Positions 16,890 through 25,135 of a stretch of 64,000 nucleotides of DNA are shown in pieces. Both the position numbers and the translations under genes were made by a program. The number at the start of each line of letters is the position of its first letter. The stretch's first letter is position 1. Under the pieces are notes generated by a model. The model saw nothing but the letters and a program-made list of their open reading frames with translations. It was not told where the DNA came from and did no database searches. The stretch covers positions 186,001-250,000 of the forward strand of contig NZ_JACCGK010000006.1 in NCBI RefSeq assembly GCF_013416325.1, written 5' to 3'. The DNA is from Vreelandella sedimenti. Lineage in GTDB: Bacteria > Pseudomonadota > Gammaproteobacteria > Pseudomonadales > Halomonadaceae.

Positions 16890-16914
16890 TAGGCCGTCGC
16901 ATTGAGGCGGCCTA
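16890..16914 (+). terminator. Intra-operon hairpin after the TRAP binding protein
   Basis: TAGGCCG pairs with CGGCCTA across an 11-base loop, directly after the binding protein stop and before the tetR gene. There is no T-run, so it is more likely an RNA-stabilising or partial stop element than a full terminator. Confidence 0.5.
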
Positions 16915-16933
16915 GGCCAAATAAGGGTTCGCT

Positions 16934-17563
16934 ATGACGAAGCGACAGAATCAAGAAGAACGCTCACGCCAAACCCAGGCCAGGGTCACGCAAGCGACTA
17001 TCGAATGCATTCTCGAGAAGGGCATTCGTGCCACTTCAACCGTGGATGTCGCACGTCTGGCGGGCGTTTCCCGTGGCGCTTTAGTTCACCACTACCCTTC
17101 TAAGACATTATTGATGCAGGCGGCGTTGGAGGACTTGCTGAGTCGCGAAGTCGAAAGCGTAAGAGAGATGGCCGTGAAGGTTAAAGCAGGCGAGCTTAAC
17201 TTTGACAACCTGCTTAAAGCACTGCATGAGCACTTCAAGGGTGACCTTTATATGGTGACCCTCGAATACCTCACTAACGCACGTACCGACCCCGACATCA
17301 TGAGAGTGCTAGTGCCGCTGGCAGCCAATTTCAATGACTCTTTGGAGCAGATTTGGGAGCAACTGGTTGCCAGCGCCAACCACACGTCACATCAGAATCG
17401 CGTCGCCCTGAATGCCACCTTGTGCATGATGCGGGGTATGGGAGCGCAAAGTATTTGGCGAGATGACCCTGAACTCTACCGCGATATGTTGCTGTTCTGG
17501 AAAGAGACGCTTCTGGAGCTGGGTTTTTCTGCCTCAGATGCGAAGAGGAGTGAGCCTGTATGA
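16934..17563 (+). CDS. TetR/AcrR-family transcriptional regulator
   Basis: A 209-residue repressor. The N-terminal helix-turn-helix is clear: ATIECILEKGIRATSTVDVA then LAGVSRGALVHHYPSKTLLMQAAL (about 23-66). The C-terminal all-helical ligand domain is not recognisable by sequence. It sits inside the TRAP operon and its stop overlaps the small permease start by four bases (17560-17563), so it very likely controls this operon in response to the imported compound or a product of the amidohydrolase. Ribosome site AAGGGTTCGCT. Confidence 0.9.
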   Translation: MTKRQNQEERSRQTQARVTQATIECILEKGIRATSTVDVARLAGVSRGALVHHYPSKTLLMQAALEDLLSREVESVREMAVKVKAGELNFDNLLKALHEHFKGDLYMVTLEYLTNARTDPDIMRVLVPLAANFNDSLEQIWEQLVASANHTSHQNRVALNATLCMMRGMGAQSIWRDDPELYRDMLLFWKETLLELGFSASDAKRSEPV

Positions 17564-18060
17564 TCGCTAAACACGTAGAGTCGTTGAGCCAGTGGATCGC
17601 CAAAAGTGCCATGGTGCTGGCGGCCCTCTTTCTGGTGCTTATGGCGCTGCATGTCTCACTCGATGTTGGGCTGCGCTACTTATTCGGAAAGTCGTTTACC
17701 GGCACCCTGGAATTTGTGTCTTTTTACTACATGGTCGCCGTCGTCTTTCTGCCTCTTGCCTATGTGGAGCTTCAGCGGGAACACATCAGCGTGGATGTGC
17801 TGGTGGGAAGGCTTCCGCCTAGCGCCCAACTGGTGCTTTACCTGTTTGCCAGCACCCTGGGGCTCCTCTATTTCGGCATGCTCTGCTACCAGAGCTATCT
17901 AGATGCAGTGCGCGCTACGGTTCGAATGGAAACGGCCATGGCCAATTTCACCTTCTATCTATGGCCCAGTCGCTGGGCGTTACCGGTTGGCTTCGCAGCC
18001 ATGTGCCTGGCCATCCTCGCCAACATGATTAAGGCGCTGCAACAACGCCAAGCCCTGTAG
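17560..18060 (+). CDS. TRAP transporter small permease (DctQ family)
   Basis: A 166-residue inner membrane protein with four predicted spans (MVLAALFLVLMALHVSLDV; YYMVAVVFLPLAYVELQ; LVLYLFASTLGLLYFGM; WALPVGFAAMCLAILANM). QREHISVDVL is the usual DctQ motif after span two. Its ATG lies within the tetR stop and the large permease begins 10 bp later. It forms the membrane complex with the DctM-type protein. Confidence 0.92.
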   Translation: MIAKHVESLSQWIAKSAMVLAALFLVLMALHVSLDVGLRYLFGKSFTGTLEFVSFYYMVAVVFLPLAYVELQREHISVDVLVGRLPPSAQLVLYLFASTLGLLYFGMLCYQSYLDAVRATVRMETAMANFTFYLWPSRWALPVGFAAMCLAILANMIKALQQRQAL

Positions 18061-18070
18061 GAGTTTCCTA

Positions 18071-19378
18071 ATGAGTAATATCGAGATAGGCGTGGCAGGC
18101 ATTGCCATCGCCTTGGCCCTTATCGCCCTGCGCGTACCAATCGGCGTGGCACTGGGGTTAGTGTCGATTATCGGCATTGGTGAAATGACCAGCATGCGTG
18201 TGGCCTGGGGGATGATTTCGGCCACTCCGTTCGACTTTGCAGGCACCTGGGAGCTGACCGCGGCACCTATGTTCCTGTTTATGGGCTATTTGTGTACTAG
18301 CACTAATATGACCCAAGGCCTGTTTCATGCCATGCGCCTTTATCTGGCGCGCCTGCCTGGCGGTCTGGCCGTTTCCAGCGTAATGGCCTCTGCCTTCTTT
18401 GCCGCAGCCTCCGGCTCTAGCGTCGCAACATCGGCGGCCATGTCGCGTATTGCCGTGCCCGAAATGCTCAAGCATAACTACGACAAGGGGTTGGCCACAG
18501 GTACCGTGGCAGCATCTGGAACACTCGGCTCGCTGATTCCCCCAAGCGTGCTGCTGGTGCTCTATGGTGTTTATGCCCAGGTGTCGGTGGGCCAGCTGTT
18601 TATGGCGGGTTTCATTCCCGGTGTGCTTTCAGCGCTGCTTTACATCGCCATGATCATGGTGCGAACCAAGCTTAACCCCAGCCTGGCGGGCAACACCGAT
18701 GTGCGCTCTAGCTGGGACGAAAAATGGGATGCCTTTAAGCATATCTGGCCGTTGCCACTGCTGATCGGCTCAGTCCTTGGTGGGATTTTTCTGGGTATTT
18801 TCTCGCCTACCGAAGCGGGAGCAGTGGGTACTTCCATTGCAGCTCTGATCGCCTTGTCACGGCGCACGCTAACCTTTTCAGCCATTCGGGAAGCGCTGAT
18901 TCGCACAGCGGTGAGCACGGCAAGCATCTTTATTATTCTCATTGGGTCGCTGTTTTTCACCCGTTTTCTAGCCATGAGTGGCGTGCCCGCTGCTTTCTCC
19001 GAAATAATCCTCGGCGTCAGCACCGAGACCTGGTGGATCATTCTCGCTGTGGCACTGATCTATCTTGTGCTGGGCATGTTCATCGACTCCATTGGCTTAC
19101 TGCTGCTCACTCTGCCGCTAATCCTGCCCTTAGTAGAAGGCGCAGACCTTAACTTGATCTGGTTCGGCATCATCGTCGTCAAGCTGCTTGAAGTGGGGCT
19201 GGTCACCCCGCCTATCGGGCTCAATGTTTATGTCATCAAAGGAGCCCTGGGCAATAGCGTCACCTTGTCTGAAGTGTTCAAGGGCGTCACCTGGTTCATC
19301 GTCATGGATATTGTTGCCCTGTTGCTGATCGTGCTGATTCCAGCGCTTTCGCTCTACCTCCCTCAAAAAATGTTTTAA
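18071..19378 (+). CDS. TRAP transporter large permease (DctM family)
   Basis: A 435-residue carrier with about twelve hydrophobic spans; it performs the sodium-driven transport step. Family signatures: PMFLFMGYL, RLPGGLAVSSVMASAFFAAASGSS, GTLGSLIPPSVLLVLYG, SPTEAGAVGT and TPPIGLNVYVIKG. GGAG precedes the ATG. It follows DctQ closely and is followed 36 bp later by the amidohydrolase, completing a transport-and-hydrolysis operon. Confidence 0.95.
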   Translation: MSNIEIGVAGIAIALALIALRVPIGVALGLVSIIGIGEMTSMRVAWGMISATPFDFAGTWELTAAPMFLFMGYLCTSTNMTQGLFHAMRLYLARLPGGLAVSSVMASAFFAAASGSSVATSAAMSRIAVPEMLKHNYDKGLATGTVAASGTLGSLIPPSVLLVLYGVYAQVSVGQLFMAGFIPGVLSALLYIAMIMVRTKLNPSLAGNTDVRSSWDEKWDAFKHIWPLPLLIGSVLGGIFLGIFSPTEAGAVGTSIAALIALSRRTLTFSAIREALIRTAVSTASIFIILIGSLFFTRFLAMSGVPAAFSEIILGVSTETWWIILAVALIYLVLGMFIDSIGLLLLTLPLILPLVEGADLNLIWFGIIVVKLLEVGLVTPPIGLNVYVIKGALGNSVTLSEVFKGVTWFIVMDIVALLLIVLIPALSLYLPQKMF

Positions 19379-19414
19379 CGCCACTCTCACCTGGAATACC
19401 CACAAGGAACACTC

Positions 19415-20641
19415 ATGACAACGACACGTTTTATTAATGCCAACGTCATCGACACGCGCAACGGAAAGGTACTCGCCAACCAGCAGGTGCGTATTCAGGA
19501 TGGCCGTATCGTCGATGTGAGCGATTCGCCGCTAGAGGGCAGTGATGATCACGTCATCGATATTCAAGGCTACTTCCTGATGCCCGGTCTGGTTGATTCG
19601 CATGTACACGTCACGGCAATTACACCCAATTTTGCATTGCTTGAGACGCTCTCGCCTTTCTATGTCGGTGCCAAATCAAGCGAGCTGTTGGAAGCCATGT
19701 TGATGCGCGGATTCACGACCGTGCGTGACGCTGGTGGTGCAGATTACGGGCTAGCCAAGGCTGTAGACGAAGGCGCTCTGGTCGGCCCGCGCATCATGTA
19801 CGCCGGGAATGCACTCTCTCAGACAGGTGGCCATGCCGACATGCGTGGCCCAGGTCAGCAAACCTTTGAAGGCTGCTTCTGCTGCGCTGGTCTAGGTCGT
19901 GTTTGCGACGGTGTTAGTGAAGTACGACGAGCCGCCCGGGACGAGATTAGAAAAGGTGCCACTCAGATCAAGATTATGGCCTCTGGCGGCGTTTCTTCAC
20001 CTACCGACCGTATAGACAGCACTCAGTTCTCGCTTGAGGAAATTGATGCCATTGTGGAAGAAGCCACCGCCGCTAATATTCACACCATGGCACATGCTTA
20101 TACGGCGCGCGCTATCAACCGGCTTATCCCAAGAGGCGTCAAGACCATAGAGCACGGCAACCTCATGGACGAGGAGAGCTGTCGGCTATTCCTTGAGTAC
20201 GACGCTTATCTTACTCCGACCCTCTGCACTTACGATGCCCTGGCGAAGGAAGGTGTAGAGGCGGGTATGGCTGAGCACCTACAACGCAAGGTTTATGATG
20301 TGCTGGATGCTGGCGGTAAGGCACTGGAAATGGCTCAACGCCATGGGGTTAAAATGCTATATGGCTCTGACTTACTCGGTCGGATGCAGCGCCATCAGCT
20401 TAATGAGTTTAATTTGCGTAAGGATGTAGTGCCCACCGATGAACTGATTCGTGCAGCGACAAGCCACGCCGCCGACGCTTATGGCCATACCGGTGATTTT
20501 GGCGAGATTATTCCAGGCGCAAGGGGAGACGTCATCGTGCTTCAAAACAATCCTTTGGACGACATTAATGTGCTTACTCAGCCGGATGAGCAGCTTATGC
20601 TGATTATGAAAGGGGGAGTGGCTTACAAAAACGTACTTTAG
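19415..20641 (+). CDS. Metal-dependent amidohydrolase, imidazolonepropionase-like
   Basis: A 408-residue cytosolic hydrolase of the amidohydrolase superfamily. Seen: PGLVDSHVHV with metal ligands His63 and His65, IKIMASGGV (probable carboxylated Lys), HTMAHAYT and TIEHGN (His ligands), and LYGSDLLG with the catalytic Asp. The N-terminal strand region (INANVIDTRNGKVL) and C-terminal GARGDVIVLQNNPLDDI are the small beta domain. The group includes Xaa-Pro and Xaa-Arg dipeptidases and other C-N hydrolases, so substrate is open. AAGGA ribosome site. Last gene of the TRAP operon, followed by a terminator; it probably attacks the imported compound. Confidence 0.88.
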   Translation: MTTTRFINANVIDTRNGKVLANQQVRIQDGRIVDVSDSPLEGSDDHVIDIQGYFLMPGLVDSHVHVTAITPNFALLETLSPFYVGAKSSELLEAMLMRGFTTVRDAGGADYGLAKAVDEGALVGPRIMYAGNALSQTGGHADMRGPGQQTFEGCFCCAGLGRVCDGVSEVRRAARDEIRKGATQIKIMASGGVSSPTDRIDSTQFSLEEIDAIVEEATAANIHTMAHAYTARAINRLIPRGVKTIEHGNLMDEESCRLFLEYDAYLTPTLCTYDALAKEGVEAGMAEHLQRKVYDVLDAGGKALEMAQRHGVKMLYGSDLLGRMQRHQLNEFNLRKDVVPTDELIRAATSHAADAYGHTGDFGEIIPGARGDVIVLQNNPLDDINVLTQPDEQLMLIMKGGVAYKNVL

Positions 20642-20678
20642 TCAGGCTTAATGCTGCTTAATAAAACGCTGCGTAATG

Positions 20679-20705
20679 AAGAGGCCAACCAATGGCCTCT
20701 TTACG
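20679..20705 (+). terminator. Rho-independent terminator after the TRAP/amidohydrolase operon
   Basis: AAGAGGCCA and TGGCCTCTT form a perfect 9-bp stem with loop ACCAA, ending in TTT. Because the arms carry A and T runs it could work in both directions, serving the leftward Crp/Fnr gene as well. Confidence 0.75.
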
Positions 20706-20770
20706 TAGCCCGTTGGCGTTGCAGAGGAGGGGCTTATTAAACGCTTGATCAAGCGTTACGCATTCTTCCT

Positions 20771-21484
20771 CTATAACACCGGCAACATTTTGGCGTATAA
20801 CGCGCAATCATCGCTATAGCACTCGCAGGAGGCCTCGATTAGGCCTAGTCGATCAAGCACCGTGATGGTTCCACGCTGGTAACGGATTAGACCACGCGTC
20901 TGCATGGCTATCGCTGCCAGGGTAATGCCTGCACGTCTAACCCCGAGCATCATAGCCAGAAACTCATGAGTCAGATTCAACTGATCAGTACCAGCGCGAT
21001 CCTGAGTCATCAGCAGCCAGCGGGCGAGGCGCTCTTCAATTCGATGAAAATGATTACACGCCGCAGATGTCGCCAGCTGCTTCATCACGACATAGATATA
21101 TCGCTTTAGTCGCTGATGTAATACCGGAGTGCTAAGGAGTAGTTGTTGAAAGGCTCCAGCGTCAATGCGTAGGGCCGAACCTGCCCCTTGAACCAGCGCG
21201 AGTAGTGGCGCCTCATCAATGCCTAACACTAAGGAGCTGCCCAGCATTCCTTCCCGGCCCGCCATCGCGACTTCCAGCTGTTTTTCCGTATCGATGACGA
21301 CAATCAGTGAAATGAAGCTATCGATGGGAAAATAGACGTGGGTAAATGTCTCTGTGGGCTGTAACAGCACTTCACCAAAGCTAAGCTCCACGGTGTCGCA
21401 GGCAGCCATAAAGGCATTTCGCTCGACTTCCGGCAACTCAACAAGGAGTTGATTGGCAGCGGGAACGTTTAAAATAGACGTCAT
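20771..21484 (-). CDS. Crp/Fnr-family regulator, copy A
   Basis: A 237-residue regulator with an N-terminal cyclic-nucleotide-type beta barrel (LQPTETFTHVYFPIDSFISL; VAMAGREGMLGSSL) and a C-terminal winged helix (LTHEFLAMMLGVRRAGITLAA, about 167-190). The barrel lacks an obvious FNR iron-sulfur cysteine set; Cys residues cluster only at the extreme C-terminus (CECYSDDC). GGAGAGG ribosome site. It is a paralogue of the next gene, about 200 bp away in the same direction, with the same HRIEERLARWLL/HSVDQQLCRWLL hinge. A near-palindrome with CGCTAGCG core lies 135 bp upstream and is a likely binding site. Signal unknown. Confidence 0.88.
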   Translation of the reverse strand: MTSILNVPAANQLLVELPEVERNAFMAACDTVELSFGEVLLQPTETFTHVYFPIDSFISLIVVIDTEKQLEVAMAGREGMLGSSLVLGIDEAPLLALVQGAGSALRIDAGAFQQLLLSTPVLHQRLKRYIYVVMKQLATSAACNHFHRIEERLARWLLMTQDRAGTDQLNLTHEFLAMMLGVRRAGITLAAIAMQTRGLIRYQRGTITVLDRLGLIEASCECYSDDCALYAKMLPVL

Positions 21485-21618
21485 GTGCCTCTCCGGTTAT
21501 AAGAACCTGGCAAACGGCACAATGAAGGTGTAAATCATTTTGATGTCGGCTGCAGATAGGCCATCATCAGCGTTATTGACGGACTATGCGTACATTACAT
21601 TGGGTAAATCAAGCGTCG

Positions 21619-21632
21619 GCACGCTAGCGTAC
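21619..21632. promoter_or_regulatory. CGCTAGCG-core palindrome upstream of Crp/Fnr copy A
   Basis: GCACGCTAGCGTAC is symmetric but for one base pair. The same core recurs upstream of Crp/Fnr copy B and of the cyclic glucan synthase gene. A half-like TGCGTACAT lies about 25 bp to its left. Confidence 0.5.
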
Positions 21633-21682
21633 ATAACGCTGGAAGGGTGTTTACGGGTAGATGGATAGTAGGGATTGAAGGA

Positions 21683-22393
21683 TTACATTACGTCATGGTG
21701 GTTGAGTAGGCGGTCGTACTCGCGCTTAACCACCGCGTAACACTCGCAGACCCGCTTCTCTAGCCCAGGCCTGTCAATGACGGTGATATGCCCGCGGTTG
21801 TAGGAAATCAGCCCTGCTCGCTGGAGTTTCCCTGCGGACTCGGTCACGCCTTCACGCCGCACGCCCAGCATATTGGCAATTAGCTCTTGGGTCATAATCA
21901 GTTTGTCGCCCGGTAGCCGGTCGAGGCTGAGCAGCAGCCAGCGGCATAGCTGCTGATCGACGCTGTGATGGCGGTTGCATACCGCTGTCTGTGCCATCTG
22001 CGTCAGCAAGGCCTGGGTATAGCGCAGAAGTAGTCGCTGCATGGGGCCCGCGCGATAGAATTCGTTTTTGAGTAATTGCCCCTTAAGGCGGTAAGCCGTC
22101 CCTGCACTCTGCACAATCGCTCGGCTGGGGGTGGTCTCACCACCCATGAACAGAGAGACACCAACGATCCCTTCATAACCCACTACTGCGATTTCGGTCG
22201 AGGCACCATCCTCCATCACGCAAAGCAGCGAAACGATGGCATCAAGAGGAAAGTAGACGTGGCTCATTTGCCGGCCGGATTCGCTGAGTGACTGACCCAA
22301 GGACAATGTAACCTGCTCAAGATGAGGCAACAGATGCGCAAGGTCTTCTTCGGGTAATAAGCCAAGCAGAGCGTTCTGCTGGGGTTCTAGCAT
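21683..22393 (-). CDS. Crp/Fnr-family regulator, copy B
   Basis: A 236-residue regulator from the ATG at 22393, chosen over an upstream GTG at 22438 because GGGGGAGAGG lies just before it. N-terminal barrel: MSHVYFPLDAIVSLL and EIAVVGYEGIVGVSLFMGG. C-terminal winged helix: MTQELIANMLGVRREGVTESAGKL. The organisation matches copy A throughout, so the two arose by duplication. No iron-sulfur Cys motif. Relatives of this subfamily in proteobacteria are often linked to nutrient or redox stress, but nothing here fixes the signal. Confidence 0.88.
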   Translation of the reverse strand: MLEPQQNALLGLLPEEDLAHLLPHLEQVTLSLGQSLSESGRQMSHVYFPLDAIVSLLCVMEDGASTEIAVVGYEGIVGVSLFMGGETTPSRAIVQSAGTAYRLKGQLLKNEFYRAGPMQRLLLRYTQALLTQMAQTAVCNRHHSVDQQLCRWLLLSLDRLPGDKLIMTQELIANMLGVRREGVTESAGKLQRAGLISYNRGHITVIDRPGLEKRVCECYAVVKREYDRLLNHHDVM

Positions 22394-22537
22394 CGCACCT
22401 CTCCCCCTGTTGTTGGCTATCGCGCAGCTTTTGATCACAACTGTCTGAGTAAGATGTTATTTTCTAATGCTTTTTACTGTTATCACAAATTTTTATACAG
22501 ACATCGTTTTAGTATAGGCTATCGGCAGGCCAACTCA

Positions 22538-22551
22538 GCACGCTAACGCAC
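22538..22551. promoter_or_regulatory. CGCTAACG-core palindrome-like site upstream of Crp/Fnr copy B
   Basis: GCACGCTAACGCAC, 145 bp before the chosen start. Over 24 bases it matches the site upstream of copy A at 19 positions, with CACGCTA and ACATAA in common. Confidence 0.45.
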
Positions 22552-22731
22552 ATAAGCCTCTTGGAACAGGCTTAGAAACAACGCGTTGTATAAGAGAGAA
22601 TAGTTGGAGAGGGATAGTTATTGCAGGAGTTTTCACCCCCGTGTTCGCCAGCGCACAGCCAACAGATAGCTAACTGTTTAATGTACCCATAAGTGTGGCA
22701 ACGGAAATGCCTAAACAGGACGTTGCACTTT

Positions 22732-22798
22732 GCGCTGCAGGGAACGCAGCGCTTCTCTTCTCAAATCTCAACTGCTAAAGCATCTAAGCAGTTGAGAT
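22732..22798. other. Two tandem perfect hairpins in a gene-free region
   Basis: GCGCTGC (22732-22738) pairs with GCAGCGC (22746-22752) over 7 bases; ATCTCAACTGCT (22765-22776) pairs perfectly with AGCAGTTGAGAT (22787-22798) over a 10-base loop. Both lie in the 575-bp gap between Crp/Fnr copy B and the TonB receptor. There is no T-run, so a structured leader or small RNA is possible. The rest of the gap shows no gene; a 68-codon frame at 22693-22899 is not convincing. Confidence 0.4.
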
Positions 22799-22897
22799 GC
22801 ATTGGGTACAGTCTGTTGGTGTCGAGCTCAGTCAGCGTTGAAAAACCCCGCATTAGGCCATTGAAAGCATCTATTCAAAAGCGCTATCATGAATGCT

Positions 22898-22917
22898 AAT
22901 AACAACGATTATCATGA
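22898..22917. promoter_or_regulatory. Candidate Fur box before the FhuA-like receptor
   Basis: TAATAACAACGATTATCATG matches one half of the Fur palindrome well (GATTATCAT) and the other half loosely. It lies about 55 bp before the receptor ATG. Iron-repressed expression is inferred. Confidence 0.5.
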
Positions 22918-22968
22918 TGCTTATTTCTCTGCTTCCTCTTTGCTCCTAATTCCAACTGAGACTCTATC

Positions 22969-25032
22969 ATGCCTCGTCTGCCGTTTGCCCGTCGTCCTTT
23001 GGCGCGCTCAATTTCCGCACTGATCCCCGTCACTGCGGCGCTCTTTTGCGCATCTGCCTATGCTCAGGAAGAAACCACTTCCAACGATACCGTGGTGGTT
23101 ACCGCCACGGCGCTAAAAGTCGATACCCCGCTAGTAGAGACGCCACGTCCGGTCTCAAGCGTTGACCGTGAAGAACTGGAAGCCCGTAACGTCCAACAGC
23201 TAGATGAAACGTTCCGCTATCGTGCGGGCGTGCTGTCGGGCCATTACGGTAGCGATAACAATACCGATTGGCTCAAGGTGCGCGGTTTTGATCAATCGAC
23301 TTACCAAGATGGTCTGCGTATCTACCGCGAAGGGTTTTATCAGTGGCTACCCGAGCCTTATGGTTTGGAGCGTATCGAGGTATTTAAAGGGCCTTCATCG
23401 ATTCTTTACGGTGAGGCGCCTCCTGGGGGCTTGATCAATGCGGTCAGTAAGCGTCCGACTGAGACGCCTCAAGGGGAGTTTAATTTACAGATTGGCAATC
23501 GCAACCATCGCCAAGTTGGCATTGACACCAGCGGGCCGCTGGGAGAGTCAGACGATGTGCGCTATCGCTTGGTGGGATTATACAAAGAGCGCGACGGCGA
23601 TTTAAACGCCACGGATAACGAGCGCTACTATTTTGCGCCGAGCCTGGCGGTTGATCTTAGTGAAGACACTACCGTTACCTTTTTAGCCAGCGTGCAAAAA
23701 GATGATGGCGTTCCCGTTAATGGCTTTAAGCTGCCCTATGGCACTGTGGAAAACACCCCCTTTGGCCACATCGACCCACAGACCAACTTGAGTGAACCTG
23801 GATATGACCAGGATAAACGCACTCAGTGGGGGCTTGGTTATGAGCTTCGCCACGCTATTAACGATACCTGGTCGTTTGAGCAAGATCTGCGCTACAGCGA
23901 ACTGGACTTAGAGCTGCGCAGCACCTACGCGCTCTCCATGGTTGATGATCGACGCGCATCCCGTGGATTGGTTTATCGCGATGGTTCCATTGATAGCTGG
24001 ACGATTGATAACCGCATGGTGGGTACTTGGTACGGTGATCGCACCGAGAATACGCTGCTGCTGGGTGTTGATTACCAAAACTTGAGCCTTAGTGGCCAGG
24101 AAGGGGATAACTATGCGTTCGGCGAGCCGATTGATATCTTTAATCCAACCTACGGTAACTTTACGCCGATTGCGGAAGAAGATCTGCAAACTCGGGAAAT
24201 CGATAAAGAGCAGACCGGACTGTATGCCCAAAACCAGCTGCGTATTGATGACCGCTGGGTGCTGTTGGGCGGCGTACGCTACGACCAGGCGGAAACGGAT
24301 AACCGTAATCAAACCGCAGGAACCACTCAGCGCTCAGATGACGACCAAGTGTCTTGGTCAGGTGGCGCAATGTACCTGGGTGAAAACGGCGTTAATCCTT
24401 ACGTTAGCTACACCGAGTCATTTGACCCAGTGGGTAGAGTAGACGATGCGGGCGACCTGTATGATCCCCGTGAAGGTCGTCAGTGGGAAATAGGCGCTAA
24501 GTTGGCGCCGTTCGACTGGGATGGCTATGTAACGGCGGCAGTTTTTGATCTAGAAGAGACCAATACTCTAGTGACCTCTCCAGCAGGCTTCCAGGTACAA
24601 GAGGGCAAGCGAACCTCTCAAGGCTTTGAGCTGGAAGGGGTTGGTTATATTACCGATGCGTTAAAAGTCACCGCGGCTTACACCTACACCGATGCCCGCC
24701 TGGAAGGCGATGAGCGTGCGCCGTTAATCCCGCGCCACCAAGCATCAACATGGTTGGATTACGCCTTCACCGGCGGCGCGTTAAATGGCGTGACGCTGGG
24801 TGGTGGTGTTCGTTATGTGGGCAGCACCGTTGATACCAGCGTCGCCGACAACACAGCAGTGGATAGCTACACCCTGGTCGATGCCATGGTGGGCTATGAG
24901 TTTGCTGACGGCTGGCAGGCTCAGGTCAACGTCAACAACCTTACCGATAAAGAGTACGTGGCCAGCTGTGAATACTGGTGCTACTACGGTGAATCCCGCA
25001 GTGTGATTGGCAGTGTGAAATATAGTTGGTAA
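22969..25032 (+). CDS. TonB-dependent siderophore receptor, FhuA/FoxA type
   Basis: A 687-residue outer membrane receptor. Signal peptide about 1-32 (ISALIPVTAALFCASAYAQ). TonB box DTVVVTA follows (about 39-45). The plug shows RGFDQSTYQDGLRI, GLERIEVFKGPSSILYGE and PPGGLINAVSKRP. The barrel ends with NLTDKEYVASCEYW then CYYGESRSVIGSVKYSW, the Cys pair and aromatic terminus typical of ferric-hydroxamate (ferrichrome/ferrioxamine) receptors. It stands alone, without a linked ABC importer; the second iron locus 16 kb away could supply it. Ligand class is inferred from the family. Confidence 0.9.
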   Translation: MPRLPFARRPLARSISALIPVTAALFCASAYAQEETTSNDTVVVTATALKVDTPLVETPRPVSSVDREELEARNVQQLDETFRYRAGVLSGHYGSDNNTDWLKVRGFDQSTYQDGLRIYREGFYQWLPEPYGLERIEVFKGPSSILYGEAPPGGLINAVSKRPTETPQGEFNLQIGNRNHRQVGIDTSGPLGESDDVRYRLVGLYKERDGDLNATDNERYYFAPSLAVDLSEDTTVTFLASVQKDDGVPVNGFKLPYGTVENTPFGHIDPQTNLSEPGYDQDKRTQWGLGYELRHAINDTWSFEQDLRYSELDLELRSTYALSMVDDRRASRGLVYRDGSIDSWTIDNRMVGTWYGDRTENTLLLGVDYQNLSLSGQEGDNYAFGEPIDIFNPTYGNFTPIAEEDLQTREIDKEQTGLYAQNQLRIDDRWVLLGGVRYDQAETDNRNQTAGTTQRSDDDQVSWSGGAMYLGENGVNPYVSYTESFDPVGRVDDAGDLYDPREGRQWEIGAKLAPFDWDGYVTAAVFDLEETNTLVTSPAGFQVQEGKRTSQGFELEGVGYITDALKVTAAYTYTDARLEGDERAPLIPRHQASTWLDYAFTGGALNGVTLGGGVRYVGSTVDTSVADNTAVDSYTLVDAMVGYEFADGWQAQVNVNNLTDKEYVASCEYWCYYGESRSVIGSVKYSW

Positions 25033-25068
25033 AGGGCTATCTCGAACTAAAACCCTTATTTAATGAGT

Positions 25069-25101
25069 GTCCACTATCTGCGGATGACGCAGGTAGTGGA
25101 C
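25069..25101. terminator. Long hairpin between receptor and hydroxyproline cluster
   Basis: GTCCACTATCTGCG pairs with CGCAGGTAGTGGAC (14 bp, one G-T) across loop GATGA, between two convergent genes. The T-run is poor, but position fits a bidirectional terminator. Confidence 0.6.
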
Positions 25102-25135
25102 GAGTTTATGACTAACAATTTTTGGATGTTTCAGT

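Noticed and set aside
22693..22899. 68-codon frame before the FhuA-like receptor
   Set aside because: It spans both perfect hairpins and a Fur-like site and looks like leader rather than protein.
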